A DNA stretch of 64,000 nucleotides from Amborella trichopoda (lineage: Eukaryota; Streptophyta; Magnoliopsida; Amborellales; Amborellaceae). The stretch covers positions 610,526 to 674,525 of the forward strand of contig NW_006499751.1 of the NCBI RefSeq assembly GCF_000471905.2, given 5' to 3'. Made by a program: the position numbers and the translations under genes. The notes beneath the pieces are model-generated. The model saw nothing but the letters and a program-made list of their open reading frames with translations. It was not told where the DNA came from and did not search any database. Positions 22,673 through 32,999 of the stretch are shown here, one piece after another (the stretch's first letter is position 1; every line of letters begins with the position of its first letter).

Positions 22673-23628
22673 AGAAGTATTATTCTTAACATAGTAATAA
22701 AGTGCGGTGTGTGCAATAAAAAGATAGAAATGAAGATGGGAAACATCAAGCCAACTCAAAGGAAATTCATTTCTTTTATTGCATTAGAAAAAGTTGCAGG
22801 TTACAACTGAAGGCCCCTTGTCAAGGAAGTTACAAAGCTCTTGCATCGGAGGATAAGAGGACTGTTACAAACCAAATCCAGCACCATTGATCTTACATCT
22901 GAGGATAAGAGGACAATTACAAGCTAAGAGAAACGCCATCCTCGTACAGAAGACCAAAGAAATGATTGCCCTATGAAGAAGTGGCAAAACTACTTGGAGA
23001 AGTTAGCCTCGGTCTCACCAAGGAGAATGGTTACAGGCTAAAAGAAAAAGCCAACCACTTCCGAGTCAGCTTCAATTCATTTGACGAGCATATCAAACAT
23101 ACAAGGCAGACTTCTCTGGCAAGGAACTGACCTATGATGGAGAGCATACCCTATTCACAGTGGACGCCCATCCACAGAATAATATCGACTTCATGGTTAT
23201 GCTGGAGGACTTGGCTTCCAACACATCGCGGCGGTAAGGCCTCCCCATTTGCCATCACTCTTGACCCCAGCAAGACATCGTCGTGCGCAACGCAATGCTG
23301 CGTCCTATCATCACCACAGGTAGGCTAACGCAGCGCGGTACTATTGTTGTGAGCCTCATGCCCCCAAGCGTGGCTGTCGTTGTGTGTGACCAGGGGACGA
23401 CCTTTCGCCTTCCCCCCAATCCTTTGGGTTTCATGCGAAACACATCTCTACCCATCTAGAAAATCCTTCCCACCTTCTGCTTGTTGTTGGAGTTAGCGAA
23501 AAACCACCAGAAGTCCCCAGAAAATGCTCCCCTAAGTCCCTGTGCCCCTGTGGATTGCCCTTCTCCTTGGTTTCCCACTTCAGAAGTTCACCAAAGCTCA
23601 CCGAAATTCCGCTAAGTTTCTGGTGAGC

Positions 23629-23886
23629 TCAATGTAGCCCTTCTCCTTCTCCTCCAACAACTAGAGAGCTGACAAAGCCCTCCGAAATCTCTATGACCTC
23701 CACTTCAGCAGCTGAACGGCCGGAGCAACACTCGAACCCTGGCAGGGCACCTCTGCAAATTCTGCTAAGGCCCCAAGAGACCCTCTTCCTTGCTCTGAAA
23801 GCCTCGACACTTGCTGAAAAGTCTTCGCAATCATGTTGCGAAGCTTCGCACCTCCTGAAGCTCGTCAGAAAAATCCCTAAGGACAT
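23629..23886 (-). CDS. Possible antisense ORF in E1 3' region
   Basis: This 85-codon open frame reads antisense to E1. Its start lies about 130 bases downstream of the antisense TATA-like element at 24016-24022. It is Ser/Glu-rich (CCSGRSAAEVEVIEISEGF) with no recognised domain. Extra antisense ORFs in the 3' region are known in some Tat elements. The matching place in E4 (about 52850-53370) has only a 60-codon frame and no clear protein similarity, so this may be chance. Confidence 0.22.
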   Translation of the reverse strand: MSLGIFLTSFRRCEASQHDCEDFSASVEAFRARKRVSWGLSRICRGALPGFECCSGRSAAEVEVIEISEGFVSSLVVGGEGEGLH

Positions 23887-24015
23887 GTCACTACAAGTTT
23901 TGGTCGGGAAGTGCTCACCGAAAAACCCTCACCAGGAAGCTTTGATTCTTTCTCTCTCTAAAACCTTTCTACTATTTTACCCTTCGCTAAAACAGTAAAC
24001 TGGGGTTTCTCCCCG

Positions 24016-24022
24016 TTTTATA
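24016..24022 (-). promoter_or_regulatory. Antisense TATA-like element, E1 3' region
   Basis: The minus strand reads GGGGTATAAAACGGGG, then AGAAACCCCAGTTTAC. E4 has an equivalent on the strand antisense to itself: TATATAAGGGGG, then TAAACCCTCATTTCAC (52721). Shared architecture in two separate insertions suggests a selected antisense promoter. No transcript evidence is available. Confidence 0.45.
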
Positions 24023-24119
24023 CCCCGCAGTACTGAAGACCACCGAGAAACTTGAAATGACATTTCAGTCCCCAGCTCTTGATGACGATTAGACCAGGCT
24101 GTGGCAGGCCAAGCTAGAG

Positions 24120-24365
24120 ACCCGAAGCATCATCGCCACGCGCCTCGTTAAGACTTGCATCATGTGCCTCATCAGAAGGCTAGTACCGCGCGCTCCATCA
24201 AGACTTTTACTGAGTGCCTCGATCTGAGACTATCACCGCACATCTCGTCCAGAGATTATCACCTGACGTCTCGTCTAGGGGTCATCGCCGCGCATCTCGT
24301 CCATAGATCACCACCACACGAAACGTCAAGGGCTACTCACGCGTGCTTCACCAAGGGACTTAACG
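24120..24365. repeat. Degenerate CGC/CTCGTC repeat block
   Basis: Units of about 26-30 bp recur with words such as CGCATCTCGTCC, ATCACCGCACATCTCGTCC, AGAGATTATCACC and GGGGTCATCGCCGCGCATC, giving roughly seven to eight diverged units. It lies just upstream of the 35-bp array. Confidence 0.55.
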
Positions 24366-24539
24366 CATAACCTAGGCTTATTGATGAATGCGCCACTCCA
24401 TACTTAGTGTCACGAACAGGCCTTGGCACTCCCTTTTAGACCATCGTCTCTCATCCTCAAGAATTTCATTCCCTGCATCAGAATCTCACTCCTCAGGGAG
24501 CCCATCCCTTCGATGATGGCTCTATTCCCCTATGGAGTC

Positions 24540-25795
24540 ACATCCCCTCACCACTACCACCACGGTCCGTGCTGCATGACTTTAAACTGCACTACCATAG
24601 TTTGCACTGCATGACCTTAAACCGCACTGCCACGGTTCGTGTTGAATGACTTTAAACTGTACTGCCACGGTCCGCCCTGCATGACTTTAAACTGCACTAC
24701 CACGGTCCTCCTTGCATGACCTTAAACTGCACTGCCACGGTCTATGTTGCATGACCTTAAACTGTACTGCCATAGTCCTTGTCACATGACTCAAAACTGT
24801 ACGACCATGGTTCGAACCATATGACCTTAAATTATAGCGGAGGTCTAGTTGCATGACCTTAAACTGCAAAGTCCTTGTCACATGACTCAAAACTATACGA
24901 CCATGGTCCGAACTATATGACCTTAAACTATAGCAGAGGTCTAGTTGCACAACCTTAAACTGCAAAGTCCTTTTCACATGACTTTAAACTTACGACCATG
25001 GTCCAGATGTGTGACCTTAAACCATAGTGCGTATCCTGACCGCATGATGATAAAAGGCTAACACCATTGTCCAAACTATATGACCCTAAATTGTAGTAGA
25101 GGTCTAGTTGCACGACAACAAACTGCATGGTCATAGCTGTATAACTTTAAACTGCATAGCTATGGTTCGGGCTACAAGACCCTAAAACTGTAATGCGCAG
25201 TGTGACAAATAGTCCATACGCATAACTCCAACTAGACCCCTAGCGGAGTTAGATGTATGCAAGGGTCATACTCACCCCGTCATCTCTAGAGAGTTAAGGC
25301 CATTCTTACCCCTTCAACCCACGGTGGGGTTCATCTGTGTTCTGGCCTGTCAAAGCTCCATGCACACCGATATTCATTATCCCCATGGAGTCACACTGGC
25401 CCTCCTAATCCCCAGTGAAGCCTCTTCTGTTTACTACTCCTCGTAGGGTCACCACCTTCATCTACATTTCTTCGCATATGTGTAGCCTTAACTATCTTTA
25501 TCCCCAGGTTGTCAGATTGCTATCTACATACCTACCCCACATGCAGCCCTACTGACATGGCGATTCGTACTCAGTCCCTACTGCATGACCCTAAATTGCA
25601 TAGCCATGGTCCAAACTATATGACCTTAAACTATAGCGAAGGTCTAGTTGCACGACCTTAAACTGCACGGTCTTGGTTGCATGACCTAAAATTGCATAAC
25701 CATGGTCCAAGCTATATGACCTTAAACCATAGTGCGCGTCCTGGCTGCATGGCGTTAAACTGCTTTGCCCAGGTCTAGGAGGCGCGACCTTAAAA
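24540..25795. repeat. 35-bp minisatellite in E1 3' region
   Basis: Consensus-like units are GACCTTAAACTGCACTGCCA followed by CGGTC and a variable ten-base tail ending in GCAT. The period is 35 bp at 24580-24800, with shorter and irregular units further on. The array is interrupted by unrelated sequence at about 25200-25570 and resumes to about 25795. Reverse-complement relatives fill 50770-51710 in E4. Confidence 0.8.
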
Positions 25796-26593
25796 CATGC
25801 CCCCGTTAACCGCACACCCCTTTCACGTGCATTTTCATGCACGCTTTCCCTTGCCGACCCATTTGTGTGCACATACCCTCTTCTTCTCCCCAGTGAGCCT
25901 ACTTAGGCTCACACACCCTTTACGTGCATCTCCACGCGCGTCTTCCCTAACCGGCCCATTCGTGTGCGTGGGCCACCTTCACCATCTTTCATCATCCCCT
26001 AGTGAGTCTTACCCATGCTCACCAAACGGCAAGCCATCTTGGCACCCATATTCATCGTCAGCTAGTGGGTTACCACCTTTCACCTACCATCCAATCAACT
26101 CTCCACAGGCAACTTCATGCTGAGTCAAAGTCATCACCAAACTCATTTGTGGCCTATGCAGACTGCCATTCCTTACTGCTACGGTCCAGCTATATGACCC
26201 TAAACTATAGTGTGTGTCATGGCTGCATGACGTTAAAAGGCTTCGCATAGCTCTCGAATGCACAACCCTAAAACATGCCTTCAAAAAAAAAAACAGGCAT
26301 ACCATGAGTAAAAATGATAGACGGGCATGGTCACAAAACCATGAGTAAAAGAGTTCCGTGGAAAAAGAAACCTTGGCACGGTGAAAAACCCAAGAGGGCA
26401 CCGTGAGCAAAAATGGATGAAAAGGGTGGACATGACCACAAAGCCATGGATAAAAGAGCCCAGAAATAACAGAAGTTGGTGAAAATCAACCTCTCGGCAC
26501 CACTTACCATGTTCAAGTGAAAACCTACGAAAGGGCGCTTGGACCGACAAAGCAGGTTGATGCACTTCCACAGCCTCAGCCAAATCCCCAGTT

Positions 26594-26978
26594 TCATGGC
26601 TCATCAGGGAGTGAGAGCACATAATATCTCCTTGGTTTCATGACTGATCAGGGAGTGAGAGCCTCATAAGATCTCTCCGGTTTCATGGCTGATCAAGGAG
26701 TGAGAGCCTCAAAAAATCTCCCCGATTTCATGGCTGATCAGGGAGTGAGAATCGCATAAGATCTCCCCGGTTTCATGGCTCATCAGGGAGTGAGAGCACA
26801 TAAGATCTCCCTAGTTTCACGGCTCATCAGGGAGTGAGAGCACATAAGATCTCCCCAGTTTCATGGCTCATCAGGGAGTGAGAGCCTCATATGGCTCATC
26901 AGGGAGTGAAAGCCGCATAAGATCTCTGCAGTTTCATGACTCATCAGGAAGTGAGAGCCGCATAAGATCTCTTCAGTT
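26594..26978. repeat. 45-bp tandem array in E1 3' region
   Basis: Eight to nine units of about 44-45 bp each read CATGGCTSATCAGGGAGTGA then GAGC..CATAAGATCTCCCC and GTTT. Units are roughly 85-95% alike by eye, so the array is fairly fresh compared with the element. No counterpart array was seen in E4. Confidence 0.85.
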
Positions 26979-27405
26979 CAACAAATCGCAAACGTCCTTG
27001 AGGGTGAGGATGATGACCAAAATATCCCTTCAAAAATTCTAAGAGTCATCGCGAAGGCAAGAAACTGATGAAGACATGGTCTAACCTGCCATAGGCTTCA
27101 GGGTAGTCTTCACGCTTACATGGAACAAGACTTTTGGGTTGGATCAGAAGGCCCCGACTAGACCCCGATTGACGAGACCTATAAGAGATACCTTGAGCAT
27201 CAAAAGAAAACTCGGTGTAGCAGCAAAAACTACTGATCAAAGGTTCGTAGCATTTAGCCTTAAAAAAAAACCTGGTTTTGTACAAGGAGGTCCTGACAAA
27301 GGCCTCATGCTCTAGACCACAGATAGTCTCCCGAGGGTGTGGATTTTGACAAAGATCCCACAAACTTCTCGAATGATTGCACTTCTCGATTCTCTCAAAG
27401 CATAA

Positions 27406-27419
27406 AATTCAGTGGGGCA
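27406..27419 (+). other. E1 polypurine tract (weak)
   Basis: AATTCAGTGGGGCA directly precedes the TG that starts the 3' LTR. It is short but in the right place. Confidence 0.4.
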
Positions 27420-30006
27420 TGTTGTTGGAAAGTATTTTTCATGGGCCCTCGCTCAATAAAAGCCCAGCAAGTAGTGGAAATTTTGACAGTCTCAAAACAG
27501 CTCCAGAACTGGCCAAGATCTTCATAAGATCTCTCAAGAGTATCCTGCCAAGTTTTGTCACATTCTGACATGTCTAAGGCAGTGCAGACTGAGAAGCAGT
27601 TCTGACAGAATCGATCTCTAGCACCCTAAAACGGACCCTTATAACTAGAGCTACATTTTCAGCATCTCAAATTGTTGTAGGACCACCACCATTGATCTGG
27701 CACGGTTGAAAACCCTTAGGGTCAAGTTTTAGCTCAAACGGGCATTCTAGGAAAAAGTTATAGGCGAAAGAGTGAAACAAGAGAAGCCGCACACTATTCC
27801 GGTGCGGCCACCCTGTAACACTACACCATTGAAGGGACAGTCATGACTAGTGAATTTTTATGCTCATATCTCACTCGTCCTAAGTCAGATTGCTCTCAAA
27901 TTTGGAGGGCATGTTCGTCTAGTCAAGATGAGTGATTCGTTATGTGGCACGCCCCATGATGATACTTGAGCGCAAAGAAAAGCTAGAGAGAAGTTGCTGA
28001 TCCGTGAAGAAAGTGCAGGAAATTTAGCATCATCGTGTCGCGCTCGAGTGCCTAAATCACACCGCTCGCGAGCTCGATCGACGCGAGACTAATTCCATTG
28101 TGGCCATAAGGTCTCGGGCGACCTCTAACCCGAACGTTGTACATGATTAACAATCAGATTCTGCACACAAAGCCGATGAACAAATTGCAAATTCTGTCAC
28201 CGGAATCCTTGATTTCGGCCAAAATTCCAAACTTACAAAATCTTCGTTCAGTCATGGAATCGAGTTGCGTTTAGTGCCCCTCGATTGTAGTGGCATGCTC
28301 AGTGTGATCCAGTGAAGAAACACAAAAAAAAGAAGGAACAAACACACTATCGATCCAAAGTTTCAAGATTTACTCAAATTTCAAGCCACATGATCGTGCA
28401 CCAAAAATACGATCCATGGCTCAAAGTTGGTATCAAATCGATCGCCATGCCGAGCCTTATAAGAAAACATTCATCTTATGATCAACCAGGTATCAGAATG
28501 ACCCCGGATCAGCCATGCAAGATCACACAAGTCCTTGGGCAACACAAGGCTGTTTTGGAATTCCACAACTTGTTAGGAAGGGGCAAATATGTCATTTTGT
28601 ACCCTATTTTCTAATTTTTTTTAATTCAATTTAATCTTAATTTCCAGCAATTAGGGTTATTTTTTATCATCCACCCATGTTTGGGGCACACTTCTATATA
28701 TACGTACCATCATTCTACGCAGAAAACAAAGAGACAGAGGCATACACACACAAGAGAGAGTTTTCACTTAATACAAGTTTCTCTTTCTTACCATTGTTGT
28801 GTCACACTTGAGAGACGAGGTGAGGTGAGAGAAACATTTACTGTTACCCCTAGGTTTGAGGTAAACTTTCTCTCTCTTCGTTTTCTTTTCTTCTTCTTTC
28901 TCTCTTCTCCCCTCTCTTCTCCTTCTTCTTCGTCTGAGTTCCTCGTAGGGGTCATGCACGGCAGTGGCAGTGTCGTGCATGCCTCTCTCTTAGTCTCAGA
29001 GGGAGAGCATGGTGATGGCATCGCCATGCGCTAGTCTCCTTCCCCTTCTACTCGTCTATTTCTTCCTTCAAGTGAGGTCTGTAGATGGCGCTGCCCATCG
29101 CCGCCCACATACGTAGCTTTGACGTCTCGTTGAAGAACCCAAACGGCAAGGTTTGTTGCCGCCTGCAGGGGTCTCTCCCTGTGGTACATCTAGTGTAGAT
29201 CGCTATACTTATCACCCTCCGCCAGGGGCTTTGGCAACACCTATTGTCATCTGCGAGCCTCCTCCATGTGCCCGGTGCTCTTCTTCGTTCTCCTTGCATC
29301 TCGTGCCTATCGTCGTGTGCCTCGTTAGGAGCTAGTGCCGTCCACAAGGGATGCGTCCCCTCGTTACATTGCCCACCGTGATGCCTATTGACGTTCAGAT
29401 TTCCCTTTCTTTCGTCTCGTTATTTCCTCTTCACCTCTTTCTCCTCTCACTTGACTGAGGGTAGACCTAACCTATCACCGACGTGTCGACCTTGGCTTCG
29501 AGGAGTATAGCCGTCGTGCTAGTCCTGAGAACCATGCTCGCATTGCTACCATTCCGAGTCTGTAATTTCTTGTTGTCATGTTAGTTTCACCCCTACGTCA
29601 AGCTCTCTTCTCTTTTCTATCTTTCAATGAACCTTGCACTTCATCGCCTTCTCCTGTGAACGTGCATTGCCCTAAGATAAGGGTGGGTCCCTTCGATCTA
29701 CTTGTCTTACAAATTAACCATAAAAGTGTTGTGCAGAAAAACAAGAGGATTACAGGTCAAGGGAGGCGATTCTGAACCAGCTCAAGCAGCTGGGGAGCTT
29801 TCTTCGTGATCTAAGAGGGCACCCACACAAGCCAGCTTGAGTAAGTCCCAACCCCACCTAAAATTCCTCCTTCATTGGTTGGGATACCTGCCCTTGCCCT
29901 CGAGCAAGGTTCCGAGAAAGCGATCTCAAATCCTGGGTTCACCAGAAACCCGAGACACGTGCCGCCAGATCACCTAGATCCGGAGGGCGAGATCGAGGCC
30001 TAACCA
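27420..30006 (+). repeat. E1 3' LTR
   Basis: This 2.59-kb LTR starts TGTTGTTGG and ends CCTAACCA. The last part aligns with the 5' copy (341-1600) and the first part with the E3 LTR start (37617 on: shared GGCAGTG.AGAC, ATGTTCGTCT.GTCAA, TATGTGGCAC). It carries CCACCCATGTTTGG plus a TATA box at about 28694 and a CT-rich tract at 28866-28940. A GAGTAAGT possible donor site lies at about 29839. Confidence 0.85.
28671..28701 (+). promoter_or_regulatory. E1 3' LTR promoter core
   Basis: CCACCCATGTTTGGGGCACA is followed by a CTATATATAC TATA region. It matches the 5' LTR core at 578-610. Confidence 0.55.
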
Positions 30007-30770
30007 CCCTCTATCATATCAAATCCTTGAGTGCAGACTGTTAAGGTCTAATCTTTTAATAAATTTTTGCATTTTAAATAGAGAGTGAAATTTGGGTAGC
30101 AGTTAAACCAAGTAGGTCCATTATAAAGACTATCAATCTTAATAAAGAATCTTTGTAATTTAAAAATCTTTTGCCCTTGACACATTCGAGCATAGAAGAG
30201 TTTATACTAGTTCTTGTTAAAGGGACTAAAGCAACCTAAAAAAGTCTTATGTGTCTTTAAGCTATTTTAAAAAATTTCTTCTAGAATAAGGATAGTTAAT
30301 TAATTCTTTACTAATGATTCAAATCTTTAGATCGTTTAGATAGTCCTTTTAACAAGGAGGTTAAAGGCTCCTATTTTGTATATGGCCTCAGGTTTTACAA
30401 GTGGTAATTTCCAATTAAAACTAAGTTTGTTATCTTCTATAGTGATTTCTTCAAGATTTGTTACATTCTCCATGTCGAAAATAGAGATGCTATCTCTAGG
30501 AAGTTCCATAAGATCGTACATTTGCAAAAATTTCTAAAATATTTTGTCTCGCTTAGCTTAGTTTAATACGTCCTATTAAGGCAAGAAGATTTCAGTACAT
30601 AAATAGCTAAAAGAAACCTTAAAACGCCTTATCACATCTTGACCGTTAGAAAGGCTCTACAATCACTGACCTCTGGTAGACTTATAGGTTGGCCTCAACG
30701 AACTTACGAGTTCACCTCTTTTAGAATAATTAACTCATGAACTTTCTTTAACATAAATCTAGAAATAACA

Positions 30771-30784
30771 TGGCTCTGATACCA
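30771..30784 (-). other. Initiator tRNA-Met primer-binding site
   Basis: The minus strand reads TGGTATCAGAGCCA, an exact match to the complement of the plant initiator tRNA-Met 3' end. It is used by caulimovirids and many Copia elements. No LTR end (CA) sits just before it, which favours a pararetrovirus. Confidence 0.7.
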
Positions 30785-30982
30785 TTTTAAGCAACACCAT
30801 ACAAATCCTAAATCTTGAAGAAACATCAGATAATATTCAACTGATCAAAATAAAATACAAATACTTACATAAGAAAATACAAAGGAGAAATAAAAAAAGA
30901 CAAACCAGAATGTTTACAACTCTTTACAGTAGAAAGCTTGAAAACATATAAGTCGTGGGAGGCAAGGCACACAGGGGATAGG

Positions 30983-31394
30983 NNNNNNNNNNNNNNNNNN
31001 NNNNNNNNNNNNNNNNNNNNNNNNNNNNNNNNNNNNNNNNNNNNNNNNNNNNNNNNNNNNNNNNNNNNNNNNNNNNNNNNNNNNNNNNNNNNNNNNNNNN
31101 NNNNNNNNNNNNNNNNNNNNNNNNNNNNNNNNNNNNNNNNNNNNNNNNNNNNNNNNNNNNNNNNNNNNNNNNNNNNNNNNNNNNNNNNNNNNNNNNNNNN
31201 NNNNNNNNNNNNNNNNNNNNNNNNNNNNNNNNNNNNNNNNNNNNNNNNNNNNNNNNNNNNNNNNNNNNNNNNNNNNNNNNNNNNNNNNNNNNNNNNNNNN
31301 NNNNNNNNNNNNNNNNNNNNNNNNNNNNNNNNNNNNNNNNNNNNNNNNNNNNNNNNNNNNNNNNNNNNNNNNNNNNNNNNNNNNNNNNNNNNNN
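30983..31394. other. Assembly gap (412 N)
   Basis: This run of N lies inside the probable caulimovirid leader. Frames spanning it are artefacts. Confidence 0.95.
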
Positions 31395-31837
31395 GTTAGA
31401 CTCGAATGCCATCAAGAGATGCGGGTGTCTTCCTCCTATAAACGAAGAATAGGGTTTTTCTTGGATTAGAAGCAATCATGATAGTTGGAGAGAGTTGACC
31501 TTTGACATGAAGCGAATCTCCTTTTTAAAGGGCAACTGGTTGTCTTTAATGGAGAAGGGATATTTTTTTAAAAAAAAAGTAAACATTTGTTAGGGATAAA
31601 ACAATGATAATCGTGTTTTGACTATTGATATATTGTGATAGGTACTTTATTGTACAGTGGTTGCTATCGATAGTTGTAGTGATGTCTATAGTGTTTTTCG
31701 TAGTATAATAATGGAGCTTGATTTTGCCTTTATACATAAAGAAGACAAGGGAGCATAATAGTTATTGTACTATAGAAAATGACTTCAGCCACCCCATCCT
31801 TCCCTTCCTTGATAAGTTTCTGAATCAACAGTTTTTG

Positions 31838-32960
31838 CTAGAGAAGGGGGTCCATGTCTTTATTATTGCACCAGGAATTATTTTCTTCATCTAAATTATC
31901 TTCTTCAATTATTTTATTAAAATCGATTGTTTCATGAGCTCTTCCTTCTATAAGTCTTCCCAGGGAATGGAGCTCATTATTATTAGTAATGATGGATTTC
32001 CATCTGATTATCCAGGGAATTCTTTTTTGGATCACATAATGTAATATGTCTAGAATTCTTGTATAACTGCTTGAGGAGATATGTTCATTAAGTTGAGTAG
32101 GCATTACATCTAGATTCATTCTGAATTTTTCCAACTATCCAATAAACCAGTTTGGGAAAAATTGATTAAATTTATCTAAGAAGATAATCCAACATGTGTA
32201 GCTTGACCTTGGTTTTGATAGAAAGGATATTTTCCCATGCATCTAACTAATCACGGTAAGAATAATTATTGCACCCTTTATAATTTGTTGGTCCAGGTTC
32301 AAAGAATTTCTTGTTATGGAAAGGGCTTAATCCAAATTCTTCGAAAGAGATAATTTTATTTATAACCAATTCGGATTAGGCATATTCTCTACTGCCATCA
32401 TAATTTTTTTTTGTGAAAGAGATTTTGGAATCAATTAAGATTCTACTATCAAAATGTCGATCTTTTCCGACTGTTTTTATAGGAAATTTAAAGGTGGTGC
32501 CAAAGTATTTAATTGCAATTTAGTAAGCCTTTAAACTAGAATTTGTATCTGATTCTTCTAAAGGCATAATTGTAGAGGTACAAATTTTTTCGTATGGATA
32601 GTGGACCCTGTTGAATTCACTTGAATATGCAGGACTTCTTCCTGCAGAGCTAAAGGAGGTGTCTTGATGAAGTCTTTGTGTCCAAGAGACCATTCTTTTC
32701 CAGCAAATATTATCGGATCAGGAAGTCAAGCAGAGGATTAGATTCTCCTTTTATAAATTCTATATCAAATTCGAAGATTGATAAAATTTCTTGCCATCTT
32801 GCAAACAGTATAAATTCAGCCTATAAAACAAATTATTTTTTATTAAAGAAGGAAAATATTTATTCCAACAAACTTCTCCAAAAACTATTTTGAAGAAATC
32901 TTTACCTTTTGCAATGAAGCCATTAGCTACTTTAATATGTAACATTCTAGGGGACAAAAA
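31838..32960 (-). pseudogene. Probable caulimovirid polyprotein piece between movement and coat regions (decayed)
   Basis: Minus-strand pieces read ANGFIAKGKDFFKIVFGEVC, LNLYCLQDGKKFYQ, YFGTTFKFPIKTVGKDRHFD, ELVINKIISFEEFGLSPFHN and VIQKRIPWIIRWKS. This run resembles the segment upstream of the coat domain in plant endogenous pararetrovirus polyproteins. It is interrupted several times. A gag-like origin from another retroelement is the alternative. Confidence 0.4.
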
Positions 32961-32999
32961 AGAAGGTTAAAGAACATCTATAAATATCCACAAAGGGGC

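Larger units (their letters stand above)
22673..27419 (+). other. E1 long 3' non-coding region
   Basis: These 4.7 kb lie between integrase and 3' LTR. They are homologous in several places to the E4 3' region: TTCTTTTATTGCATTAGAAA near 22770 against the start of the E4 region, the 35-bp array, the GGGCATGG/CCATGAGTAAAA part near 26300-26470 against about 50520-50700, and 27175-27250 against about 50030-50100. No sense gene is seen. It contains three tandem arrays and an antisense TATA-like element. Long hypervariable 3' regions with tandem repeats are known for Tat/Ogre elements. Confidence 0.7.
341..30006 (+). mobile_element. E1: Tat/Ogre-like Ty3-Gypsy LTR retrotransposon, interrupted by E2
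   Basis: This outer element has, in order: partial 5' LTR, primer site, leader, gag, linker, [E2 inserted], RT, RNase H, second RNase H, integrase, long 3' non-coding region and 3' LTR. Without E2 it is about 16.4 kb. The second RNase H carries the GDSEL-type motif and an HIPRR...N..ADAL signature that mark the Tat lineage. The Arg-type primer site and very long 3' region recall Ogre. Coding regions are broken in roughly ten to fifteen places, so it is a fossil. About 215 bp of the two LTRs compared by hand (from 390 and from 28480) differ at about one base in ten. At usual plant LTR rates this suggests an age of several million years. Confidence 0.85.
30007..31540 (-). mobile_element. Probable endogenous caulimovirid fragment: promoter/leader, primer site, start of movement-protein region
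   Basis: Read on the minus strand, an AT-rich leader ends at an exact initiator tRNA-Met primer site (30771-30784). A short coding piece follows near 30336-30527 with MELPRDSISIFDME and FNWKLPLVKPEAIYKIGAFN, which resembles the beginning of movement-protein regions in plant endogenous caulimovirids as I recall them. The fragment includes an assembly gap and is cut off at 30007 where E1 was inserted. It is broken and short. The family assignment is from memory of motifs, without a search. Confidence 0.45.

Noticed and set aside
26594-26978. CRISPR-like regular repeats
   Set aside because: The units are contiguous, without unique spacers, and lie in a plant retrotransposon 3' region.
28018-28300. 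Possible small gene in the E1 3' LTR outer part
   Set aside because: It aligns with the E3 LTR as non-coding sequence and the frames are not conserved.
30924-31475. Frames across the second N run
   Set aside because: Same artefact. The true bases left and right do not support one gene.
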